Shown here: positions 11,501-23,175 of the stretch, piece after piece
Layout: every line of letters starts with the position of its first letter
Numbering within the stretch: the first letter of the stretch is position 1
DNA from: Ridgeia piscesae
Taxonomy: Eukaryota > Annelida > Polychaeta > Sabellida > Siboglinidae
Length of the DNA stretch: 64,000 nt
Reading direction: 5' to 3'
NCBI GenBank assembly: GCA_025642075.2
Contig: JAODUO010001216.1
Span: 62,001-126,000, forward strand
Position numbers and translations under genes: made by a program
The notes under the pieces: generated by a model
Database searches by the model: none
Told to the model about the DNA's origin: nothing
The model's input: the letters and a program-made list of their open reading frames with translations, nothing else

Positions 11501-14500
11501 TTTACAATATTAATTTTCTACATATAGTGTATATCACTAACACCTCTTTTCTGTGTTAAACACTTATTGTCATCGTAGTACGCCATCTGAAGTAGAAAAC
11601 AGATGGTGTCATTTAGGGTACTTTTGCTGCAAAGTTTCATCTGCTTTGAGTGTTTCTGTACATGGGATGGATGACAACTGTGCATGTGAGTGCATTTTGT
11701 AATGTTAATTGGGCCACTACCATACACTACTATATCATTTCAGCATAAGTGCCATGTTTGTCCTTGGAATGATGTAGTATGGTCAATACAAACATTTTGG
11801 AATAGTTAAAACAAGAGAGGAATTAAATATAAAGGTGTTATTCAGAGGACTTGGTAAACACAAACAGGTGTTACAGAAGGTAACCTGTATTCTCCTGCCT
11901 AATATCATAAAAGCTTATTCAATTGAAAGTAACCTGTATTCTCCTATCCAATGTCATAAATAAGCTGATTCAGTTGACATACCAGTAATCATTGACTAGA
12001 TTGTTTTATTTATAACCCCAGTATACAAAAAAGTGGATAGATCGGTTTAAGTTGGTGATTTTTGGTTAGCAGTGTATTATACTTGTCTAAAAACACAAGC
12101 TCTTTTCTAAAGAGGCAATATTTTAATTACAATTAATAAACTCCTTCCAAATATGTTTTTTTATTTGCAAGCATCTCCCAAAACTGAACGTACTAATGGT
12201 ATTTAACTGATCCTTTCTGTTGTTCTTCAGAGTGGTGACAAAGACATCTTCAAAAGAAGTGGGCGACCAGGCTACGTGGTTGGACAGCCAGTGATGGCGG
12301 GAAGACTGAAGAAAAACACAACTGTTCCAGGACAGCCTAGTCGGTATCCTTTCTGTGTCGTAGAACACGTCACTGGTTATGTGTCAGTCGTAGAACACGT
12401 CACTGGTTATGTGTCAGTCTTGAGCCCCCGGAGATGGAACTGTTGGTATCTCCGTAGAGTAATAGTGAAGAACCTTGCCAATGGTGGCAGCACTGGTCAC
12501 ATGGAATAAACCACATATGTAATGAATTTGTGTTAACATATTCTCACTATTTTTTCTTATACATGTGTAAATACTTTTATGAATCTCTGTGTTTATAATA
12601 GATTATTTGTCCTGATTTATCGAACATTTCTTTTGCTCCAGATGGCCAAAATCCATTGAAACAGCATAAAATATTTAACAAACTGATGGTGTTATTATAA
12701 ACATATAATAAACTGATGGTATTATTATAAACATATAATAAATTGATGGTGTGAATTGTTAGGGAACACAGTAAAAAAAGAGATAAATTAAACAGGATTT
12801 CTTGCAAGATAGCTGGGTGCTGTATACCTGATACCAGTCTGAAGCAATTATACAAGTCAAGAACACTGCAAATGGCAAAGAAATTCTTATCTGACCCCAC
12901 CCATGTACAACCAGTACGACCTTCTCCCCTCTGGAAGAGGTGCAGAATGCCAGTATGCCCTTAAATCATTCATCCCATCCTCCAAGTATTTGAACCAAGC
13001 CACAAAAAATCAATCGTTGACTGACTTATTACAGTCTCTAGTGCTACCAGTGCAATGTTGATTTATCATATTTATTTATTTATCTTATAATATTGTTGTA
13101 TTGTTTTAGCTTGTTTATTCCAATATTAATTTTGACCATTAGTTGTTATTTTATTTTTACAGCTGCCATTTACATATATTTATATACTTGTTTTTATTGT
13201 ATACATACATTACTACTTGATTTAAATATATTTTTATGCACCCTCCTAAGTACAAAGTGTATATCCATTTTATGAATGTTATTATTGAAAGTTATTACTA
13301 TAACATTGAATGTTATGGAATTAAGCCTTTTTCACTACATGTACTTTGATTGGATTGGACACGTGATTGTAGGCCTCCTATTCATACGAGTGCTTTTCTG
13401 CTAGTACAATGAAGTTGGTGGGCTATTTAAGTTATAAGATGTTTTGGATGTCAAAATTAAATTGGTAGCTGCGCCATTCCTTTGTGTGCTTAATAATGGT
13501 TCCAGAATGCTTATTTTAAAAAAGAAAAATGCCACCCTATCCACACCTTATTTGGCACTATACGTTTACTAGACTTTTATATTTTCCCCAGCAGAACATA
13601 ATTTGTTTAGGGAGCCGTCATTTCTCTCACATCAGTTGACAGCAATTTATCACTCACAAAGCTCCCTCTTATGGCTAAGTTTTCATCATTACTCATAGAT
13701 TTTGATCCCAAAATGTTAGAACATCAGATAGTCTGATTAGGTGAATCAGTCAGAATCCTTTCTTCCCAGGAGCTCGGTGTGGTATATTATTGATTAAAAC
13801 CCATTTCTGCCAACCATGAATATACCGGTAGTCACCATTCATAGCGGGTCAAAGTTCAAACTGGTCGCAAGTGGCAGCTTTTGGGTTTTTAAGTTTTATA
13901 CTTTATACTATTAATATGCACTATACATTTATTAAACTTGACTAATTTACTATCCTGTACATTCATCTGGCATTATGCATTTATTCAGCACACAAGAGTA
14001 ATTTAATTGTTACATAGGCCAACCGCCAGGGCTTTATGCAGAATCAAATTATTGCTAGTCACACGTGTTTTCGTGGACACATGGATGTTAACTGTTAAGC
14101 CAGTTTACAAACTGTTAAATGTGTCTGATGACCTGAAATGGACTACAAACACACATGTGACACCATTTACACTCACCTTCAAGGCATAACTAACAATATC
14201 TATGGTTTTGGGAGACCTTTTTGCTCCTTCATTTTTTTACCTGTCCACCACCCGTCCACCCATATTTCTACCCGTCCATATTCGTTTTTACCTGTCCAAA
14301 TGACGTGTGGATGGGTCTCTACATAAAGCTATGCCAACCGCAACATATTGGTTCTATTCACCTGATCATGGCAGCACCTTCCTTAATTCACTACCCAGAC
14401 AGGTCATTGCGCTGCCCAAGGACCGGAGCAAGTGGTTGACCGTGGTGAGTAACTCAATCAACGGGGACTGCGTCTCAAGTCCAGAACACAGGGTGTCGGT

Positions 14501-15917
14501 GACATTTGGGGACGAAATGAGGGCTGGCTGCAAAGTTAGGTAAGTCTTACTAGGACAGTGGCAGACCGTGGCCAGACACCATCCCCTTTGCTCACAAGAG
14601 TAGAATGCATATGTTGAACATATACCGCATGAACTATTTTGTTTGCTTACTTTATTAATTAAGTTTGCAACTATGTTTGCAGCGATATTTCCATCATACT
14701 ACATGTTCAATCGGTAAACAATAGATTCAGTTTTAAAACAGGCTTTATTGGCATTAATTCACAGGAGAGCAGAGTTAACTGCGGTATACTTTGATTCATT
14801 CAAAGTTCAGTGTTGTTCTAAACAGCCAACTTCCTGTTACAAATGAATCCACTCGCAGGTTCTACCTAGAGAAATAGACTTAATCTGCTTAAAAAGGAAG
14901 ATAGATTTTGCCAAATCTGCATGCTACATTGGTGAGGCATTATAAGCAGAATATCTGCTAACCAGGTCATCTAACTAGAAATATGTTGCAATGTTGTCTT
15001 ACAAATCGTAGCTAAGCACTGTCTGCATTGTTTTACAACTGGAGAAGCTTTTAGTTATCTCTGTTACTTGAGACTAATTCATCAACACTTTTAGTCGGAA
15101 ACGTGGTTGCATCACTCAGTGGAAACCACCAATGTTTTTACATCTTGTCTTTTTCTCAATTGTGCAGTGATTTAAGATAACAAATTCTTTATGTTTCTCT
15201 GTATTGTAATAATATTATGCATTATTATAAATGAGCAGCTGGTCATATGTTGCAGGGTGAGTCTACAGAATTTGACCAACCACTGTGCATTCATTCAAGA
15301 TGCTGTACTGGGTGCTCTGCGGGGCAATAACCCACCCACGCACGTTGCAACATTTGGGGACTCGAGCATCACGGTTGTAGGTGACTGGGTGACTATACAA
15401 GGACTGTACAACCAGCCCGCTAAGGTAGGGTGATTTGCTAGCTGGGGTGCTTGGTACAAAATGTGTATCATCTACAGCATCGTAAATTGCCACTATTTAA
15501 AACATGATACAAAATCGTTTTCTAAGTACCCCTGGTATTTCCCATCGGTTCATTCCCCATCCATAGATATTTGTAATCCATTCCCGTGTATTCTGTGTTG
15601 AAAGTCATGTAAAACATACCCAAATGGTTGGGGAATGGCTTACATAGTTCAGAACATGAATATGTTACTTTTCTTTCTGGGGGTTTAGTATCCCACAGAG
15701 TTTGGTACCTGGCATGTGAAACATATACAGTTGTAGAGGGAAAACATTAACTTACCCATGAGTATTATTATTATCTTTAGGAACTAAAATCTAGTACTAT
15801 TTTTGAAATCTTTAAAATGACACATCAGTAATTTAGTTTTTGATATTTTTAGTAAACTTTATACAAACTAACATTTTGAGCAAAACAGTGTATTTTTACT
15901 CATAATTGTCCTTTTTG

Positions 15918-15959
<42 letters not shown>

Positions 15960-16956
15960 GTAAATGCATATATTTTATTACTCTTTGATCATTTGCCAAG
16001 AAAAATAAACTGGCTATTGAAAGATATGATCACAAAGTATTTCTGATGAAATTGTTGGGACACAAACTAGAGATCTAGCTTTGACTGTGAGACATAGTAC
16101 TTCATTCACAAATAACAATATTGATTGGTTGACTACAACATTCACACAGGCCCAGAAAGCACAGGATGGCGTGTGTCGGAACCTCGTTGTAGGCATGCGT
16201 ACACAGATTGTCTACGCTGACATCGGGTCTCTGCAGCAACCACAGGCGAAGATACTTGGTGTCCTCGTCACGTATCAGACCGACATGGTCAAGTTTCAGG
16301 TGAGACAAACTTGGTTAAGTTTGGCTTCATGTTTGTTGATATTTTTATAAAGGTGAGCACCAAATCCAGAGCAAACTCTACCAAAATTCTGCTGTGTTAT
16401 GTTGGAAATCTGTCTAACATCAAAAGTATGTGCACTTTAAGTCTAGGCGCTGCTATGTACCAATGACAACTCTCGCATATCTCAATTCAAGATTATGCCT
16501 ATTGGTTATTGCGTGTTGTGTCTGAGAATTTAGATGTTATTGGAATTGATTGTTATTTAAGTCTGTTATTCAGATTTAAACTGACATGACTAATACAAGA
16601 ATATACTCTTTCATGTCAACTTGAGGAAAACTAGTAAAATAAAAGCAGAAATAAATTTTTTTACCACATAGAAAAAAATCGATAAAATCTGGCAAGCCTG
16701 ATTTTTTTTGGTTTTGCCGAAAATTTAGATATCCATCTTGTAGGAAATTTGACCCGTTTCATTTGAATGAAAATCTGGCGTGTTGCTGTAGTGCGTGGGC
16801 AGATACTGCCAGCCGGGGAACACAGACACACAGAACATTGAGGTGGTGAGCACTGTGAGCTTCATTGACGTCTCCACTGCCCCCACGGCCAGCTCCGGCA
16901 AGAGACCAACACTGCCCCTCAGACTGCCCTCCGACTTCTTCTATCCATTCACGTGA
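1966..16956 (+). CDS. TCTN1: Tectonic family protein, closest to tectonic-1 (14 coding exons)
   Basis: Exons: 1966-2092, 5095-5215, 6459-6562, 6726-6862, 7172-7274, 8620-8735, 9330-9450, 10328-10515, 11325-11455, 12233-12343, 14399-14539, 15256-15424, 16150-16299, 16792-16956, giving about 627 aa; human TCTN1 is slightly shorter. Tectonics act with MKS/B9 proteins at the ciliary transition zone and in Hedgehog signalling. Exon 1 encodes a signal peptide (hydrophobic VVVVISLLV, likely cleavage after SEA). Exon 2 has the family signature CTCDL..CDVNCCCDKDC. Exons 5-6 join to CADNNPAAFLYNQ, exon 10 has SGRPGYVVGQP, exon 13 has QPQAKILGV, and the protein ends LPSDFFYPFT. There is no C-terminal membrane helix, which favours tectonic-1 over 2 or 3. 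Exon 7 encodes a Ser/Thr-rich insert. Exon 2 fits frame only with a GC donor. The exon 9/10 junction is uncertain: the strong donor after 11451 is out of phase, so the in-phase pair is listed. Confidence 0.9.
2181..2230. repeat. Perfect 21 bp hairpin in tectonic intron 1
   Basis: Arms 2181-2201 and 2210-2230 are exact reverse complements with an 8-base loop. The arms are GC-rich (core CCGGCCCCGCATCAC) within AT-rich surroundings, 88 bases after the exon 1 donor. This could be a miniature inverted-repeat element or a strong RNA hairpin in the first intron. Confidence 0.85.
4777..4851. repeat. (TA)n microsatellite
   Basis: About 37 uninterrupted TA units in tectonic intron 1. Shorter or imperfect TA tracts occur at 5411-5450, 5503-5570 and 15919-15957 in other introns of the gene. 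Confidence 0.97.
5216..5217 (+). other. Non-canonical GC 5' splice site of tectonic intron 2
   Basis: Only ending exon 2 at 5215 (phase 2) joins correctly to exon 3 at 6459, giving ..EQTI|SDSQMC. The donor there is GCAAGT, the classic GC-AG donor context. The only nearby GT donor (5220) leaves phase 0 and produces an immediate stop in exon 3. Confidence 0.65.
7310..7545 (+). mobile_element. LINE-like 3' tail remnant in tectonic intron 5
   Basis: An AT-rich 3'-UTR-like stretch ends in GGCACTATACAAAATAAA followed by a TTATTATTA run. This resembles the terminal motif GGCGCTATATAAGAAATAAA of the L2/CR1-like LINE at the right edge. No coding part was recognised. Confidence 0.45.
8031..8111. repeat. 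15 bp tandem repeat, about 5.4 copies
   Basis: The unit TACCTGGTACTGACA repeats with one common variant (CACCTGG). It lies in tectonic intron 5 and is in frame by period, but no gene use is evident. Confidence 0.95.
9520..9845 (+). pseudogene. Degenerate RTE-type reverse transcriptase C-terminal remnant
   Basis: Translation across two stops gives VRMIRWVMNILHKDEKQM, then VGRGRPARRWKHSRKKDLEL, then LKEEYMRDQAN. This order (R-M-RW..KD, then GRP..RW..KDL, then a DR-x-W-like end) is the typical C-terminus of RTE-type endonuclease/reverse transcriptase proteins. It lies in tectonic intron 7 and is clearly dead. The class is inferred from these motifs only. Confidence 0.6.
12357..12419. repeat. 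30 bp perfect tandem duplication after exon 10 donor
   Basis: The 30 bp unit starting TAGAACACGTCACTGG occurs twice, beginning 13 bases after the tectonic exon 10 donor. The reading frame stays open through both copies to a TAA at 12507-12509, so intron retention would add about 55 residues. Confidence 0.9.
12680..12751. repeat. 30 bp tandem repeat, about 2.4 copies
   Basis: The unit AAACTGATGGTGTTATTATA followed by AACATATAAT repeats at 12680, 12710 and partly at 12740, in tectonic intron 10, just before a LINE remnant. Confidence 0.9.
12770..13340 (+). pseudogene. 3' end of a CR1/Jockey-like LINE (remnant)
   Basis: The translation reads RISCKIAGCCIPDTSLKQLY...KKFLSDPTH, then after a one-base shift PMYNQYDLLPSGRGAECQY...KSFIPSSKYLNQAT, ending at a stop at 13060-13062. 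The order D-P-(T/S)-H-P, LLPSGR, then SFIPS..LN is the usual C-terminal tail of CR1/Jockey-group reverse transcriptases. An AT-rich 3' UTR with TTTATTTATTTAT follows. It lies in tectonic intron 10 and is non-functional. Confidence 0.7.
14220..14335 (+). repeat. Dispersed repeat copy 1 (partner at 38705-38830)
   Basis: Both copies contain stacked 'CCCATCCA/CCCGTCCA' words and end in TCCAAATGAC..GTGG..GGAT or GGGT, then CT.TACATAAAGCT.TGCC. This copy ends about 60 bases before tectonic exon 11. The element is not identified. Confidence 0.6.
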
Positions 16957-18762
16957 ACTCTGGCCAGTGAACCCACACCGTGTGTGAGGCAATAATCAAG
17001 TGGGACAGTGTTGGTAACACAAAACTCCAGTTTGGTAGGAGCAACTTGGCATGAAATCCATTAAACTTTCCATCAGTTCTGCTATTTCCATGATAATTTT
17101 ATAGTTTACTATGTATCGTGGTTTCTGGTTTCAAACGACAGTGCTTGTTTATTTATTAATGGATGGAATATCTCAGTGTACATATCACTACATAATTTAT
17201 TTTGTTTATGATTATCTGATGAGTGTGTGATAAATTCTTTTTGTATAGTTATAGTGACTTATATAGGTGTTAAAGTTTCATGTTTCAAGAAAATACGAAA
17301 TTCAATCAAAATATTACGTTAGTTAATTCAATCAAAATATTACGTTAGTTACTGACAAAGATCAAATCTATCATGGAAATATTTAAGATTTTTAGCAGAT
17401 TGATAAAGGCACTACCTAGATGTGCAAGATGAATTATTTATTACTTTTAGCCACTTTTCTGAATGTAGGTAGTTTTATAACAAATAAACAATCTGTGTTT
17501 GTGCTTGGTCTGTTGTCAAGTTATGTACGTAAGGATGGCAATATCAACAAGGCATATGAGTGGAGGGAGGGGAGGGTTAGGTCACTTCATTCTCAAGTTC
17601 CGTAGGTAGGTAGCAAGCTCAGAGTACAGTCAGTCTGATGGGGTGTGTCCTTTTTCTATGGTATGACATATACCTACTTCTGCTGCTCTGTGTAGAAGGA
17701 ATAATGGGTGAAAGGTTTTACTGTTAACTTGACAAATGCATGTACATACTTGGAACTGTGACATTTGTACAGAAATGTGACATATCTTAAATGTCCTGCT
17801 AATGCAGCTTACTATAAAAAAAAACTAGTCTGGAATCATTAAGTTGATATAACATCTAGTAACACTTAGACAAGTTTACAAATCACACATTGTATATTGG
17901 AAATCTCTGTATTACAGCAGAAAGGCCAACTTTATGGTTGCTAGATCATGTTTTAATGCTCCTGAAAATTGCGACTATAAGGTTTGTGTTCATGTTGAAA
18001 TATAGATTGTTCCATAACTACCGGGTAAGTCAGTTTCTTTTGCGTTGAATAAAATAACCACTTTGTATAAAAATGTTTTATATAGTTTATTAATCATAAT
18101 ACAAAATAAAACCACTGTTACATCTTGTTCTGTCTTTCCTCCATGCCAATATTAGCCAAAGATATTTGCTATAAACTTTAGACATTTCTTTTTACTATGG
18201 CAACTGTCGATGTTGCTGCTCTCCGTGTTCTGGGAAATTATTAAAATCCCTCCTTGGTTCAATATTTTGCTGCAGTCAAAAGATTCCATCTGGATATCTA
18301 CGTTTTCTGTTTTGTGTAAGTGCTCTTTAATTTGTTAAATTTCATGAACGATTTAAGCATCAACACAAAATTTGAACGACGCCAAACAAATAAACTCTCT
18401 GAAGGTAAAATCAACTGAGGGTGTTTGTTTTAAAGTTGGTTAAATTACACATCATGCTGAACAAATCAACAAGTCTATGAGGCACGTCCTACTTTTTCTT
18501 AACAGCTATATTTTACAGTTACATCAACTGCACCGGTATTCATACAAAACACCTTCACAAGAAACCAAACATTCACAGATCAATTCAGCAACTGTATTAT
18601 GGTTGGAAAGCCGGGAATGTTTCAATGGCAGTTATTTCTTACTTTCTATGAACACAAAACCACTTCTTGCTTCTCCATGTGCAACATGCAAAAACTACCT
18701 TAAAGACCTGTCTTCAGACATGTCTGAACCCATATGAACAAATACAGAGCTGTACCAGGTCA
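16957..18762. other. Convergent intergenic region, tectonic/SF3A2 3' ends
   Basis: About 1.8 kb between two stop codons. Candidate plus-strand polyadenylation signals for tectonic are ATTAAA at 17060 and AATAAA at 17483. The first AATAAA for SF3A2 on the minus strand is at 18086-18091, which would give a 3' UTR near 700 bases. A 26 bp exact tandem repeat lies at 17299-17350. No further gene is seen. Confidence 0.5.
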
Positions 18763-21700
18763 TCACTGGGGAGGGGGTGGGGGCGGAACCAGTGGAGGTA
18801 CTCCAGGGGGAGGTCGGGGTGGTGGGGGTCCAGAGGGTATAGGGGGTGGCTGTCCAACCATTCTCCCGCTGCTGCCATTCATTGAAGGTGGCACACTGTG
18901 AGGGGGTGTGGGTCTCTCGGACATCGGGGGCGCTAACCCCCTTGGAGGTGGTGGTGGCAGGCCAGATGGTGGAGGAGGGGGCATACCCCTGGGAGGAGGC
19001 GGTAAACCCCCAGGAGGTGGGGGCAAGCCTCCTGGGGGTGGAGGGGGCATTCGGCCTGATGGAGGTGGGGGCATAAAGTTGGGCATTGGGCGGGAAGTGG
19101 GGTGCATGGGTGGGGGAGGGAGGCCGGCTGGAGGGGCAGGGGGTGGGTTCACGTTCTGCTGGGGCGGCTTCAGTGGTGGAGGCATCTTTGGTGGTGGCTG
19201 CATGAATGCCCTGGGGTCATTCTTGAAGGCAAACTGCAGGAAAAACTGGAACAAAAAAGACAACTCAATCAGACATATAATTAATATGCCGTAAATAAGT
19301 GAGACCTGGGAATGGGCATGAACATCCACAAATGGGCGGCCTCTATGGGAGAGAGGGGAGTGTGGAAGGAGCGAAGAAGGCTGTGAAGTGACATCCTCAC
19401 CCCACTAGGTAAAAAGGTGCTGTGAAATAACTTAACAGTCTTCCTGACACCTACTGTTTAACTTTCCTGAACATTTGATGGCCAACTCGCCAATATTTAA
19501 TAATTACCAATATTACAAAAGTCACATGGCAATTTGTTGGAATAGACTTGATGTATCAAAGTTCTAAACTTCCCATACATAAGACTAAAAAAAATCAATA
19601 TCATTCCATCAGCTGTGAGGGTTGACGTACCTGCTTGGTTTCAAGGTTCCAGTGTGACCAGAATTTCTTTGCATCTTTGTCAACTTCCCGACTTGGCACC
19701 TGTAAATGTTTTTTAAATACCATCCATCAAAATGAACACGCCTGAAAAAAATTATGCCGCTAATAATAAAACATTTACTCCAGTGGTTCCAGTTCTTAAA
19801 CAAATCAAATATGTAATATAATATATTTTTTATTTATGCACCATTGGCACAAATAAAACATAAAAACTGGCAGCATTTTAAAGGGTTTGCATCAAAACTG
19901 GTACATTTACAAATTGACAATAACCATTCATCAGTGCTTAAATGTCACGTTGGCAGCTCATTGAATAAGACATGTTTTTTTTTGTAATCAAGCACGTTGA
20001 ATAAGTCATGTTTTCTTTTTGAAATTTATCATGTAGACTTGATTTCATTTATAAAACACCATGTCCTAGAGCATCACTGCAACAATTCCTTGAGTTGATA
20101 ATGTAAAATTCTTTCAATGAATTCCCCACCATTTGAAACACTGGTAATGGTATGGATCTGACAAGAGGAGAAATGGAAATTCCCGGGTTCATACCTTGAA
20201 TCCAATCGTCTCGTATGGCTCTGCAGCAAACAGCAGGTACTGCCACTTCCTGTCTGGTGGCTCCACCTTTTGTTCATAGGCGGCCATGAAGCGATGTCTT
20301 GGGATGACGCCATCGACAATCTCGGGATAATCAATCTGCAATGGATCAAGCAAGAGTTGCTCACAAGCACAACTTGCACGGAGGAATATAACATGTCGTA
20401 TGTTTCCCCTTGAGTGTAAGAGCAAGGCAAACAGTGAACCACACTGCATAACTGAATTTTATAACAAGATGCTACTATTTATTTTTCCGTTTCCAGGAAC
20501 AGTTTCACTATTATTCTTATGCACTTTTTTAGCATGATATTGTTTCTGAAAAATGTCAACACCAAGATGTGCCACCAGGACACTTCCTGGTGTAATTGTC
20601 CTTGGCTCACGAAAATATTGCCATGTATAATTTGGTGACCGCTTTTAGTATTTATATATTTTCAATATTGATTTCAGTGAACACTCAGATAAAACTACTG
20701 GAAATATCTGGTGAGGTGAGGGAAAAAAACGGCCTTGTGTAATACCCACCTGGAACAGCAAGCTCTGCTGCCCACTCTCTGGGTCACGTTGTTTTGTCAC
20801 CTTGTAACCAGGACGACCAATCTTGACAAACTTCTTGATGTCAACATGTGCTTTCTCTGGGGCGGGTTGAGCTGGGGCGTCCTTTGCCTCCTTCGCTGCC
20901 CGCCGGGCTCTGTCGATTAAACACATACAGTAACATCTGGTATTTTGTATTCTAAAATTATGTTATATAACTAGCACATTCCATACATCTTGGAGTTACA
21001 ATTAACAAACCTGTGATGTTTAATAATAATATTACTGATGCATTACCCATTTATGAATATCTAGTTTGCAGTTCGGTATGGCAAAAACATTCAAATTATA
21101 ATTTACGCAGACAACAGTCAAATCATTATTATCAACAAATTGTGGTAACATTAAATTTCACGACATAAATTATCAGATATTTGTATTATTGCTGTAAATC
21201 ATGAATTACATGACTGACACTTTCACAGGAGCATGCTAATTGTGTACGATAAATGATACTTCACTTTGTAAAGTATCTGATTTTTTAACAGTATGCAAAT
21301 ATTTAGTCTATGACAATTTTGCTAATGCATATTAGTGAAACACAACAGTTTTAAAAGGTTAAGAACAGGTCACTTACAAGTTAGCTTGATGTTTCTTGCC
21401 TTGCGTATGAGCCAAGTAGCTTCCCTACATTCAGAAAAATAAATCAGCATTCAGCTTCTGTTGCTTATTATAAAATGAAACTGAAGGAGCATTAATAGTT
21501 ATCACAAACAGTAGGTAGTTTAAAATGCTGAAACAGTTTGGATAGGGAGATACCACAGATCATTGCAGAAAATACTCAAATAACACGACTGAACATAGAT
21601 TTTTAAAAAAACATACCTAGACCATGCAAGGAGACAGTAAAATCTGAAATAATTTAACCTTGTTTTTACTGCCTATTCTGGATAAATAATGTTTTATACT

Positions 21701-22660
21701 ACCTTTTTTAATACTTGTCGAACTGATCCATACGAAAGCATGTCTCTTTATGATTTATATCATAAATTTATTTAGTGTCACTGTTTTGACCATAACCGAG
21801 GTAGACTATTCCTAAATATGCTTTTGCGAACATCAACATCTCTGAAATTCCCGAGCAATCTGGTCACATGTGATGGTAGTCAGTCAGAAAGTCTGCTGTG
21901 GAGTGTCTTGGAGTATGTATAGCAACTGACTATGATGAGAACCGAGCTACAAAGTGTCACATAGCATACACTCACCTCATTATTATGCAACGTCAAACAC
22001 AGCTTGCACTCATAGGAGCCCAGATGATTTTTCATAAAATATGGATCCTGCCAAGAAGAGAAGCATCATGACATCAGCACATGGGATATATTATATTTTA
22101 ACGTACGCAACTAGGAATCTGTTATAGATTTTTCCTAATAAATAAATGTAATATTTTACCTTCATGGTTTGTCAAAAACAATATGCTCATATACAGACTA
22201 GCATGCCAATCAATTGCGTTGTTTACATATATAATCATTAATTAAAAAAACTAACATGTAAAATATAACCTTAATATAACGCCAAATGTGAAGGGAAACA
22301 TATACAGATGCTCGCTAATTTCATGTCCTTGCAAATCCAAAACAATCATAATATATAATAGCAACATATAAAATAGCTACATATAATTTCTGGGCAAAAC
22401 AATAAAGTCATTATTGCTATGCTGCTAGTGTAAATAAAAACAAAATATTGAATTTAAAATCATAGCAATAAGGTGTCACACCCGAATGTAATATAAATTT
22501 TGCCATACATGCAAAAACCTCAGGGTGCACCCACCTTGTTTATGTCAATTGTCTCAAGGGCTAGTTGCCGGAGACGTTCACGACGGTCGCGATTCGCATC
22601 AGATGCTGAGGCTACACCTCCAGTGCCGGTCTTGCCTCCAGCCCTGTGCTGGAAGTCCAT
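18763..22660 (-). CDS. SF3A2: Splicing factor 3A subunit 2 (7 exons, complete)
   Basis: Exons in transcript order: 22660-22535, 22047-21976, 21424-21378, 20909-20750, 20335-20195, 19699-19631, 19245-18763; all phases agree, 365 aa. SF3a (SF3A1/2/3) joins the 17S U2 snRNP and is needed for prespliceosome assembly. The start MDFQHRAGGKTG is the conserved N-terminus. A matrin-type C2H2 zinc finger uses C56, C59, H72 and H78 (YECKLC...HTQGKKH). The conserved core KKFVKIGRPGYKVTKQRD, then IDYPEI...PRHRFM.AYEQ, EPPDRKWQYLL and FWSHWN...FFLQFAF follow. From about residue 215 the tail is Pro/Gly/Met-rich (GLPPPP-type repeats); it lacks the GVHPPAP heptads of vertebrate SF3A2 and is shorter than the human 464 aa. 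The Pro-rich exon reads as long Gly-rich frames on the other strand, which are shadows. Confidence 0.97.
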
Positions 22661-23175
22661 GGCTGGCTACAAGATGAAGCAAATCAATATAAACAGTGAT
22701 GTAGCCTGTAGACAGTAATGGGTACTCTCTGTTAGTGTTAGTCTGTAGTACTGTACTGTAGGTAATATTTCAAACTGTGTAGTTTTTACGCTTAGCACAC
22801 TCTAGTACCTACGTAACTATATCAGTAGACCTGGTTCACCTAGTAAATTTGCGAATGCTACATTGAAAGGAGTACTCTGGTAAAGCACCTGTTTCGGTGA
22901 ACGATAATACAAGATGTTACAAATTCGGCGAAGATGTTCTTCGTCAGTATAGCACATATTTTAAATTTCATTAACACATTTGAAAAGTAGTCATTTCAAA
23001 CTAACACATAACGTATTAAATTACGGGATTACCTCGTATCGCTAAAACCTAAAGTTAAATACTGCAAATTATTATAGTTCGAACAACGAGCGTTCACAGG
23101 CAGTCCCAAGCTGCTTTGCGGCGAGTGGGTGAACACTACTGCCCTCTAGCGGAAAGTAGTATTTTAATATAAAGC
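22661..23175 (-). promoter_or_regulatory. SF3A2 upstream region (probable promoter and 5' UTR)
   Basis: The sequence 5' of the SF3A2 ATG has no obvious TATA box and is CpG-richer around 23085-23130. A CTCF-like site lies at 23139-23152. A non-coding first exon is possible but no splice pair was resolved. Confidence 0.3.
23139..23152 (-). promoter_or_regulatory. CTCF-like motif upstream of SF3A2
   Basis: The minus strand reads CCGCTAGAGGGCAG, matching the bilaterian CTCF core CCASYAGRKGGCRS at all but the third base. It sits about 480 bases upstream of the SF3A2 start codon. Confidence 0.4.

Noticed and set aside
18846..19294. Gly-rich plus-strand frames opposite SF3A2
   Set aside because: They are antisense shadows of the Pro-rich SF3A2 last exon, whose phase and protein match the family.
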